Shown here piece after piece: positions 25,901 through 37,900 of a stretch of DNA of 64,000 bases. The first letter of the stretch is position 1. Every line of letters begins with the position of its first letter. Source of the DNA: Casuarius casuarius. Lineage: Eukaryota; Chordata; Aves; Casuariiformes; Casuariidae. Under the pieces are notes generated by a model. That model saw only the letters and a program-made list of their open reading frames with translations, did no database searches and was not told where the DNA came from. The position numbers and the translations under genes were made by a program. The stretch is taken from NCBI GenBank assembly GCA_003342895.1, contig PTFA01000277.1, positions 491,288 to 555,287 of the forward strand, given 5' to 3'.

Positions 25901-28900
25901 TTTTTAGGTAAAAGAATTATTGTTTCTGTAATTTATGGCACAAAAATCATATTAAAGGTAGATTAAAATAGCAATTTCAGGCTTTCAAACACTAGAAAAT
26001 TGCAGAACTGAAATTGTGCAATGCTCATTTTTTCTCTTTCATCTGCAAAATAATGCACTCATTTGTTACAGGTTTTTTTCTGAGAGAGAAATCCTGCTTT
26101 ATGCAAGCATTGGGCAATACAAATAAATAGGGCTTCTGCTTACCGCTTAAACACCCTATAGCACTGAAAGAAGAAAAGGCTGTGAATATGGGGCTAACAA
26201 ATAAAAATCATTGCTCCAAGTTCTGCTTCTGTTACATGATATGTAAGTTCTGTTTCCCCCCCTTGTAAAGTTGGTACCATGAAATCACATCTCTGCTTAA
26301 GAATACAGATGAATTACTTTATAAAGTCCTTCCTGGGCCTTTAGTTAAAGCTTCTGCCTGTTTAAGAAATAAAATGAAGGCCTCCATATGCTCTTTGAAA
26401 ACTAGATTGGGGAGGTTCTGAACATGCTGAAAGGTTGTTTCTTCATTAACGGCAGCGTGTATTCCAGAAATTGTCCTCTAAGAAAATTACATTGCTCCGT
26501 AAAATTTCCCCTCAGACTCACAGTGCACTAATCCTGCAGGTGCTTGTTAGTTCAAATGGTTTCGCATCATCATGCACCTCCAAGTATATTTTATCTGTTT
26601 TAGGAGGAGATGACTTTTGTGGGATATAAAGTCATGAGGCATAGCCATGTGGACCTGCATTTGCTTCCTGTAATATGTATAAGACTAAATATGTCTGCTT
26701 TTGGCAAAATTACATACTCAGAATTGAGAGAGAGNCATTTGAAGAACTTGTTTTTATTTTGCCTGCACACTAGCCGTATTGTTCATCTCTTGTTTACAGC
26801 AGAAACTATTGTGGAGTTAAGGTATTTAAAAGCAGCAAATATTTTCCTTTTGAATTTGGAGAACACTTTCCTTTTCTCAAAAGGGATATACAGAAAAAAA
26901 AATAGCTTCTAAGACTACAGTTTAGTTAGACCAGCACCNTGTGATAAGGACTGTCTTTTTTTTTGCTGTGCCTGAAATTTTGCACCTAGTGTAATACTGT
27001 CCTGGTCTATGAATAGNTCAGGTACATGTGGTAGTAGAGATAGCGAATAATACCAGTGACACTACTGGGACTCAGAAGCCCTTTTACTTACAGCTTCGGT
27101 TTAGCCAGTACTGGTGGAGGTTCCTTGGAGGGTGATGTTGGCTCTGGTATTTTCGTTGCCTGTCCATTTATCCTGTCTGGAAAATAGCTGGGTCTGATTT
27201 GGTTTGCAGCCCCAGGTCCATCCTCTGATGCTGATTCACTTTTGTCATCTTCGGGCAGCTTGAAGTGCACGCGGAGGCCTATCTTGGAACTCGATCGGGG
27301 TTCATTGTGGTTCACAAGAACCCCTTCGAGTTTAGGCTTTGGGGGCTGGTTTACCACAGGATGGGAAGGAATACATGGGGGAGGTTGATGTTCAGCAGCA
27401 GTTAAGTTGATTGAGCTCATTGTATGAAGAGTATCAGCATTGCTTCTGTCCTCAGTTGCTAAAGTTGCAAATATTAAACTTCTGGTTATACATAAATACC
27501 ATGAATTATAAGGATATAAAATCATGAAAGCTGCAATTTGCAAAAACTCACCCTAATGAGCTGTTGGAATGATTTATTTGACCTCATTTATTTAACAACC
27601 AATTTCCTTAACAAAGGAATATCATAAAGTGAATAAAAAAGAGCCATAACTAGTGTGGAAGATCCAGTAGTGGTCTACAGCCATGTTGCCCATGAATTCC
27701 ACCAGCATCTTTAGGATACAAACTTTCATTACAGAGGAGTCACAGCTTTTTTAGTTGTGAAGAGCACTGCCAGACCTTGAGCTAAACTGGGGGCAACAGT
27801 GTACTGTGCCTTCATGCACAGGTTCTTCGCTCACCTATCTGCTTTGTGCCTTAGTAATGTAAATTGTTTAGGCAGTATCAAAGGATCTGTTCTGAGGTTT
27901 CCTGCTTTGGGCTCTGCACTAAAGGTTTATAGAAACAGCAAACTGGGCAGAGACACCGAGAATCCAAGAATGGCTGTTGCCCAAATCTTGAGGTCAGCAA
28001 GAGTTTCCTTTGAGGAAGGGCTGCTGTGGGATTCACTCTGTAACATCGCTTGCTCCTTCACGAGCGTCGGTGGCGTGTTTCTAACTGGGGAAGGGCACTT
28101 GAAAAGGCAGCACTCTGTACGCTGGCTAAGCGGCCTGGGCCGCACCGTGTGACAGCCTGCTGTGCTTACATTTACTGGCAAGCAAAGGACTAAAAGCATC
28201 TCTTACCTTTGACAGTCAGATGAGCTATACTAGATACTGTGCCATATTTATTGCTCGCGGTACACGTAAAACTGCCAGAATCTTCTGAGAATACTTCAGC
28301 AATTACCAGAGTACAAATTTCCTCTGCAAAGCATCAGAGCAGTGTTATTACTTTAAGCGAATATGCATTGAACAAACACACAAAGACTTGGCTACCCTGG
28401 GGGACATTTCTTTAACNTTTTCCACCTTGCTCAGTTTGATTTTTGTTTCATCAGTATTAACAATTTTGGCAGGCTTTGTGTGCAGCAGCTGTTACCAGCA
28501 TTGTCTGCAGCAGCTGGTTCCCTCTGTGCTCCAACATGCCCAGCCGAAGCGAGGAGGAACAGGTGTCAGCAGTGCTTGGAAAACATGGGAAAATGTCCTC
28601 CTATGCACGTGAAAGGCAGCCTTTCTCTCTGAAGAGCCTAAAACTGAATTTGGAGAAGTAGAGTGGACTCTGGCCTCACAACTCACTAAAACATGAATTT
28701 TCTAAATCTCTTTGCAGATTGAAAGATTAGTTATAATTAATTGGGAACAATTCAAGTAAAGCCACCCTGTAAGGTGAAGAGATGCAAAATGCATACACTC
28801 AGGCCAGCATTTTTCAAAAGTGCCAGTGCAGGTTTGCAAATAGGGGGGATTCTGCTAATTGTCCCTACAGAAAGTTGCCTTTTCCCATCTTTGTGAAGAC

Positions 28901-31900
28901 TCATGTAAGCGCCAAAAATGTGTGTGTGCAAAATTGTACTAGGAGAAATGAAATTCTGTCTTGAAAAATCAATGTGCGGTTAGGATATTACTGTCCAGGC
29001 AGCAACTACCAGCTGATGACTACCTACAGTGGTGGGATTTTACATATTTTGTTTGGTCAGGTAGCTGGGAAGGGGAGGAAGGGTAACCTTTCAAATATAT
29101 TGAAATGTGGGCTGATAGCATTTCTTCAATAGTCAGTGCTTACTTTGCTACCATTTTGCAAGAACCTTTCCTAAAAACCAGAGGTTTAATATTTTATCAG
29201 TATTTCTGTAGAAGACTNAAGCACATTTAAATTTTTTTGTTTCATGTCATCACTGAGGAGAATCTAGTAGCAACACAGAAATTATTTGCTAACAGCTATA
29301 GGAGAATAATAGTTTATTATAGTACCAGGATTATAGAACTGATTTAAGGCATTATAGCATCCAGTTTATAGTACTTGGATTTGCCAGCCATTGCGCGCAT
29401 GGAAATCCAGATTCCTTCTGAATGAGTAGCAGGTGATGAGGCAGTGACAACTGCACCCAACTGATTACCCTCTAAAAACTGCTTCACATTACTCAGCAGT
29501 GATGCCACTGGACAGTAAAGGAATGGCATTGGTGTGGTCTGGTAGAAGCTCCATTTTTTACTTCCCAAGTCTAAGAGAGAGACATCGCAGAGAGAGGGAA
29601 AAATACAGGATTTCTCAGAGTCTCTTTCAAGACACTTGTTGGGTTAAAAAGCTTTTAATGGGGCAGGGAGCAAAGTTATGGAATTCCATATTCCATAAGA
29701 ATTAAAACTCATTTAGTAATTTTCTTCTTAAGAGGGCAGTTTTATGTTTTTAACAGTGAAAAGCATAACCACGAGAGTGCTTGTCTCATGGAGAGGTAAT
29801 CAAAATCTGTAAGGCTTCTCTGCTCAAATCCTGCAGAGTAGCCTATGTTCTGTTCTGACCCTCAAAATTAGCAAATCCAGCCACTTTTATAGGATTTGCT
29901 GATACCAGGGGTGGNACACCTGATGTGACACTCTCGTATTACACTGGTAGGGAGCAAAGGGAATGGCTGACATGGCTAAACATCTGATGCAATGCTCCCT
30001 AACTGGTAAACTAGATAAAAATAGCTCAGTCCTACATCATCTGGTTGGTGTACTTCTGATCCCCAGATACAGGAGACTTTCATACGTTCATTTTGTTAAT
30101 CTTTAGCTCATAAGAAGGTAACAGTTAGGCCCTAAGACAGAATTGTGTCAAAGCAAAATAGAAACACTATTTTCTTCAAAATTATAAAATTAATTCAAGT
30201 TCTAGTGCATTTTACATCCTTTAAAAATTCTACAGTGAAATNCATCTCACCAATAGCTATAGAACATTTTTAAAAGTTACCTTAATTTAATTATGGAGTT
30301 CAAATACTTCTTATTTTGTGAGGTTAAATCACCATATTTATATAACCAAAAAGGAATAAACCTTTAGATGATACTCACCTGGTTCAGCCATAGATCGTGG
30401 TTCTAAAGGGAAGAGCAGAGTTAGTAGATTGAATATATTTACTGTTGCTAATACAATTAATTTTTTTCTTAGAGNCTAACTATAAAGCTTGATCTTCTCT
30501 ATATAATGCAATATTCCTTCTATTCCTTCTGTGCAGTTTTCTGTTTAAGGGATGGCAGAGATGGCCAAGCCTTGTACTCAACAGTATGTCAAGTCTACTG
30601 AACATTTGTCCTTCTTTCAATTGGCTAAAATTTTGGTGAAATATTACACTTAAACTTGAAATTGTTTTAATGAAACAGTGTTTGTCAAATTGAATCTTTT
30701 GCCCGATCTCTTTGTGGTTTCTCTTAGAACATTTATACTGAGGTTTTCTACTCCAACACAAGGTGTTGGAATCAGATCCTTAGTCAGAGAAAGATTTGGT
30801 GGAAATATCTAGTTATTTTTAATAATGAACCATTTTATCTTCATGCTTATGTTTTATTTAGAATTTTTCTTTTGAAAAAAGTTCTTATTTACTATAATGC
30901 TATAGCGCACTATAGTATATTTACTACAGCATTTATGAACAGGAGGTAAATTCTGCAAGAAGTAGTTTTTTGCAATCTTAGTACTATTTTAGTGTATCTT
31001 GAAGACAGTTTCTGAAACTATCACACAGTGAAATCAAATTATGTTAAAACATTTTTTCATTCAAATTTGTTTTAGTGTGATGTTTAAAGAACTTCTATCA
31101 AGTTTTAGCAGTTACAGTATTCCAGAGAGTTTTGAGGAAACTGNAGGGTACATTTGAAAATGATAGCTGGAGCATATATTTACAATATCTATCATGTATT
31201 GTGTGCGCACACATGAATGCATAAGCATATGCCTGTATCAAGTCACTTTTGCCAATAAATAAGCAATCAACGGTCCACAAGCATTAGTATAATAGCACTT
31301 AACCTTAACTGAAAGATGAGGCACTTTACAGGCAATGGAACTGTATGTAAATGGTTATAAAAAGAAAACCAAACACAGCAGAAATAAGACTGAGTCAGAA
31401 AAAGACACTGAAATAGCAGACAGATGAAAGTGGAAGGCCAGATGATACAATAGCTTGGGGAATCTCAGACAAATACTACCTGTGAATATTCTGTTCAATT
31501 CACCCACAGTTTTGGCTTTTGGGACCCAGTTTTTATTGCCATAAAATATGGCTTAGGTAGTTCTTCCTATTGTAATAAGAAATTCCAAGTGTTGCTGTGT
31601 TAGGAATTTTGTTGCATGCCTATATCGTCTTAGATCTAACAGTTCCACACAGGAGACATACATACTTTTCTGTAATATCCTAAAATCTGGAGAATCTTCT
31701 ATCAGTGTTCCTTCTCTGTACCATTCAACCTTTGGAGAAGGAGCTCCTTTCACCCGACATTCAAAGACAACAAGCTGCCCTTCGGAAGCTGAAATATCCT
31801 GTAACATCTAATAGAGAAAATGAATAGACACGGTCAGTTTTATTGGTCCAGAAGTAATATTGATTTTCATAAGATTTCATAAAGCCACTTAAATCTTTGA

Positions 31901-34900
31901 ATGCCTTAAAATGTATAAATAATTCCCTTTTTTGCTTTGATAGCTATAACGTTTTAATTAGCTCTCCATACAATTAACGTCTTTAATTTTCAAATAGGTC
32001 ATAAAACAAATTACCTTTGTAAATACAGGAGCAGCTATNAGAGGTCTTCCATCCAGTCCTTGCAAATAGTTAGTGGGGCTTTGACCCTGTAGATTGCAGA
32101 ACATGACAAAATGAAGTTGAGGTATACAGAGGATATTTTTCCATATAGAGGAGAAGCATGGTGTGTCCTTGCATGCTAATTAAATCTTTTGAAAATTAAA
32201 AAGCTCAACTACCATTCCTCTTGGATGTTAAATGGAGAGGGCTTCCCATTCATAAAGTAAAAATTTTATTTTAGGTTAAATAAATTCTGAGACTGAATAT
32301 TGAAAAATGTATTGAGCTTAGGATAGCATTCCTGTTATAGAGCCTTAGACTAAAAAATCATTCAGGTGCTGTATACTAGAAGTACAGAAAGTGTTTGTTT
32401 TTCCTCAAGAAAATAGTGTTCCAGAAGGAAGCGGATACCTGACTTTATGCCGATTTGCAAGGCAAATCCTTGCCTGAGCTTGTGTGAAGTGTGTTTTATG
32501 CTCTTGGAATGGCACAAAAGAGATTTTGGTGGGGAAAAGTGCAAAACAGCATATTTAATGGGGTGAATAAAAGTTGCTCTCCTGTAGACTGCTTGTAGTG
32601 ATCATCTTGGATGGACTGCTGCCTGAGTACCATAAATGCTGTTTTAGAACATTGCCTTATTGTGTTAATCATGTCAAAAAAGACTTCATTGCAGTGTGTT
32701 GTAATACCCATCATTAATACTTCAGGAAGGCAAATCTATGTAGGCTGCTTGGTGTAGACTCCTTTTAAGCATCTGACTTACAAAATATTCATGGATGTTA
32801 ATAAGGGAAAGTTAAGTCATGTGTGTGCTACTGTAAATCTTCTCCTTTGCCAAAACCGAACAGATTTACAGAGGTGGAGTATCGCCCTATTGATCCTCCT
32901 TAGTGAAACCAAAATGAAATTACTTTCCTCCTAGCAAAACTTCCTTATATAACTTGATTAATCGAGTTTTTCTTTTTGATGGGAATAGAAGCTGCCCCCA
33001 GATCAGCACAATTAATCATGCAATCAGCACAATTAATCATGCAGAATATAGACAGATTTTATAGGTAGTGTCTTATAAGCCAACAAGACTGAAAGTGGTA
33101 ATTTTTGAGGCAACTATCAGTCTGGAGTTCGGCAACCTCTGTCAATATGTGTTACAAAGGCTTAATTTTATTGTCATTGTAGTTGAAAGTAAACTTCCAT
33201 TACTTCAGCTATTCTGTATCCATTTATTGGTTACCACCTAATTCTNGGTTTTAGACATTTTAGAGGCGGTTCAGAGGGAGTTTCTTGTTAACATTTCAGT
33301 TTTATTTGTTCATAACTTTTCAACTAAGTATGGCTAATAATTCCTATTAGGAAAGAGTCCACGCTTAGGAGTATTCTGATAGTTTGCAACAGAAGGGACT
33401 AGAAATATATNCTAAATTAATTAGAAACGCCTCAATATGGATATTGAAATGTTATGNGCTAAACAAGCGTAACTACACATAAAGTAAACATAGTAGTGAA
33501 ATGATTTAGCNTAAAATAAGTCTCACTTAAATAAAATGATCTGAAGTGAGTTTTGTAGAGAGAGAGAAAAAATTATCGGCTGTCACTATTGAAAGTGAAT
33601 GAGTCAGTCTGCAATATGAAGACTCAAGCAAGCTTACTTACTCATCCAAGTGCCCTTTGCGGCACGCAGGGTCTGACCTGCCGGCGCGCGCGGTGCCCGC
33701 CGATGCCTGGGCTGCCGGCAGCTGCTCCGCTTGCTCACCGCCGCAGGGATGCCTGTAACCTGGGGGTGAAAGGGTCCCTTCCCTCTGCCAGGCGCTAAAG
33801 GTTAGCGGGCAGGCATAACATCTCTGTGTACGCAGCTCCTGCATGCTTCTGCCGTTCAACAACACAGCAAAGCGAAAACTAGGAAATTTGGGGGTTCTGA
33901 ATCATAAGCTGTAGAAGAAATACCTTTCTAAGAGCTTTCCTTTTTCCTTGGAAACACACCATATTGTTTCCCATACCTGATTAGCTGGTATTGACGCAGG
34001 CTGAACCGGTACAGACACAGGCTGAACCATAGCAGATGGTGCCTTGGAGGTTTCTTGATGCTTGGTTGCAGCTTTAGCAGCAGGAGATGCTGCATTCAGA
34101 GACATGTCAGCTGGCTTTGCGGTGCTGTGAGATATGAACCAAAAAGAAAGTTCTGTTGCTTACAGTATTCTTGTGTAGCTGGAAGCTGGAGCTACGTGTG
34201 TCCCCTAGTTATGCCCTTCCCAGCTACATGGCAATCCCAGCCTCACTTCTGGGATTGGATTCCAGTTGATCTGAACAGGTATGTACTTCCAGGTAAATTG
34301 CATTTTGTAAGAATCGGGCTGCATATTGCTCATAGATACTTCAGTTACGCTAAGTGTAATAAAATGGCCTGGATTAACTCAACTGTGGTTTGAAAGCTGC
34401 TCTCATCAGCTCAGAGCAGCGTGGAAGGGCAGTGCCAGTTTCTCAGTTGTGCACACTGCTCCCTGAGATGTATGAAGATATGAGCCTATAAGTAATGGAA
34501 ATACTTTGGTCTGCTTGGATACAGAATCAATAATTTTCTGCTGAAAAAGTAGAGAGAGAAGTTTTCTGACAAGCATCTGATGGAGTTGTGGTAGTGTACA
34601 GGTTGGCACCTGTTCACTTCTGTTAGGTTGTTTCTATATGGAAGCAAAACAGCTGGCCCTATTTATTTTTACTGCTAAGTGAAATAATGCAAACAATGAA
34701 GTCTTTTTACTCAGTTTCTTCAAGTATTGCATTGGCTGCTCTGGCATGTACCACAGGCCCCTCAGGAAAGCCAGCCTCCAAACCAGGGGAAGCCTTACTC
34801 AGGGTGAACATACAGTTGCTGAGATCACTGATTTCTCATTTGAAATTGTGAACATTTTTAGCAGCTATTCTCATATTAATTCCCTTCAATTACAGGTGTC

Positions 34901-37900
34901 CAGGTTCTTGTGATGACAGCTGGAAGCTAAGCAAAAATAAGAAGATTCTCTATTATACCCAAACCTTATCTTTTAAAATTCTGTCATTTGAGGACATCCA
35001 GCTACAATGTCAGAGCAGCGTTCCTTTTTTCCTAAGAAATACAGAATGCAATACATTTCTTCAAAATTTAATGAGGTAAGCAACCTAGAGATGCCATCAA
35101 ATGATCAGGATCAGGATCAACACTACATTAGCATCTAATGACGTGAATGAGAAAGACAGTGTTATACCTGAGACATTTTGAAAAGTCTGAGCTAGAACTA
35201 TGAAAAACTTAGCAATTGATCCCAAAACCTGTGAGCCTTTCCTGCTCTGATGTTTTATATTAACCCCTAAATTTGTCCAAGTCAATGAACCAATCCAATC
35301 TGAAGTATTTTATGACTTAGAGGTAAAAAATAAAGTAAGATTGGATTTGCCTTATGTCAGCTTGAGGTCAGTCAAACGCACTGTAGTATTTTGTCGTGTA
35401 TTTTAAAAGAAAATGAAATATGTAGTGAATATAACCTGCCTTAATAAATAATGAAAAAAAANCCCAGGGTATATAAGTCTATCATCTGATCAAAATATTC
35501 TCTTTATGAAGCACTCATTGCTTTGGGGATTGAATTCATGTGTACAAAGGAGTTCAAAGTAAAACATCGATTATTTTGGTTTTCAACCAGCCTGACTGTC
35601 TTTTCAGTTGATAGAAAGACTTCTGTTGATTCTGTCAGCATTGGCTCAGGTTCTAAATGCACAGGGAATGGATTCCACTTAGGAAAAATAAAAAATTTCC
35701 GAGGCTTTAGGTTAAATGCATCTGGCAGTTTTTCTTTCCTATATACTCATCAATTCAGTTAACTCCAGGTCACATATATTAATTTCTTTATGTTAAATCT
35801 AAGTAGTCCATGGATAGTAATCTTCTGCCAATGTCTTCATGATGTATCATATTTCCATGAGAGAAATTTTACTGCACTGCATTCTCAAGGCAGACACTTA
35901 ATTCAGTATTTAAGTCAGGTGTAGTCAAACAGCATCTGGTTTAGCAGATTAATTTTAGTAGCTTAATCTTTAAGTTAGCATATTTCTTCTTTTGTCTACA
36001 TTTAATATTAAAGTTTCAAATAATATTTGTTTGAGCACACAAACATATGCCTATTTGTAAAACAACAAAAACAAACTCAAAACCAAAGTTTAACATCTTA
36101 GAAGCTGCAAAATATTAATGGAACCCAAAATTTCTGCACTTACTTGTTTTTTTTTNTAACTATGAGAAATATGGAAGATTTAATGTATTTCGAACTTACT
36201 AATCCATTTCGTCTTTGATGGTTTCACCTTCAGAGTCAGAAGAGGAGACTCCTACAAAAAAAACAAAATACGAAAAGATCACTTAGCAGAGTGATTTTTT
36301 GAGAAATTTGTCTAAGAATCATGCAATCCTTTATTAAGTCTTCCTCTAGAGCATTCTAAGGATATCTATTATAAAGCTATGCCGAAAGAAAGAATCACGT
36401 TGCAGTGGAAATTAACCAAAACTGCATACTGTGTAAGATGCAGAACTGCTATTCACATAATGCACTCAGGACAGTATGCAATTGAAATGAGGAAAACATC
36501 ATCCAAGAGTGAATTCCCACCTGGGTGCTTCTCAGCTTCTCTTTCAAATGACACTAGTATGATTTAGTCTTTGATTGCTGCTCTAGGTCAAATAAGAGCT
36601 TTTTTCTCAGATACCTGATTCTGCAATTAAAAAAAAAAAGTGTGGACTAGAGAGAGATCCGGAATCATATCTGTTATTCTAGTGCCTTGTAGCACAGTCT
36701 GGAGAAGAAGACATTAGCTGCGTTTACTAGCAGCTGTCTTACTGAGGCATTTTACACTTCTGATTCAGCCTTCACTGCATCTGGAATGTGCATTTTCTCT
36801 GCGGTCCCTGCCAACGAGCATCTCCACCAGCTGTGGCTTCCATCCAGCCTCCACTGAGTTAGGTAAAAGCAGGCCTTGGCCCCAGTCTTGAGAACTAGTA
36901 AATCCCTGCCAAGCACAGAGATCACCTATTAATGTCACGGGCAGTGCAAATGCTAAAAAAAGGATTTGTCCTTTCAGTGTCAGATTAGAGATGTGAAAGA
37001 AGAATAACAGCAAGGGAAAAGTACCCTTGCATTAAGTAGGGTAGGTACTTTAATTTATGACTGGTCCCACTGTTGTCAGTGATGGTACTCACAGTATGAT
37101 ATTTCTCTGCCTGGCAACTGAAGAAATACAGAAGGAGAAAAAAAGATTCTGTATGTGTATTTTAAATTTGCAGTCCTACTGGCACAATGATAGATGCAAT
37201 TTAAAATCTTAGCAAAAAAGAAAAAAAATGACAGGCATATAACAAATATCTTAAGGCAGATGGGATATATTAAATAATGTAAGGGGAAAGAAAAGACTCT
37301 TAAATTTGCTGATACATACTTTATTTTGCTCTCAGCATCTATTGCACAAGTAAAAGATGAAATTGCTAGCATGTACTTCTATATTTTTTGTTACAAGGTC
37401 CCAATAGCAGGTTAAGATCAGGCTACTTTAACAATTTTCTCANTGAAAAAGGCAAAAGGCATCTATATTCAATTTCTACTAATGGCTGAAGGGAAAAAGG
37501 GATTAATAAGAATTAGATACAAAGATAAAGCTTCTTTTATTTCTCTAAAGTAACCACGGACAAAAAATATAGGGTGGCATCAGAATCTCAATATTTTTAG
37601 ACTTTCATCTTACAATGAGATATATACGATCTCTGGGAAGCAACACAANAAAAATACGTGTAATGGAGAGTCATAATACTTGTTTGAAGAGTGTTTTATA
37701 GAGAAATAATAAATGTGTTAATAAGGACTGAAACTGTTAACTTCCTGCTATGTATTCTGCGCAGCTGCTATACAAAATACATAGTTGTATCATAATCTTA
37801 TATTACCAATTTCATTCCACAACAATTGCTGACATTACCTTCTATGTAAATCTCTGCAGAAGTGGAGTCTGTTCCATAGATGTTTGAAGCAAAGCACGAG

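Larger units (their letters stand above)
32087..33976 (-). other. MYPN intron, coding exons 4-5
   Basis: 1.89 kb. It contains a sharply CpG-rich island of about 200 bp (33,655-33,850) and a perfect 21-bp tandem duplication (33,002-33,043). No family-recognisable coding sequence. Confidence 0.85.
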
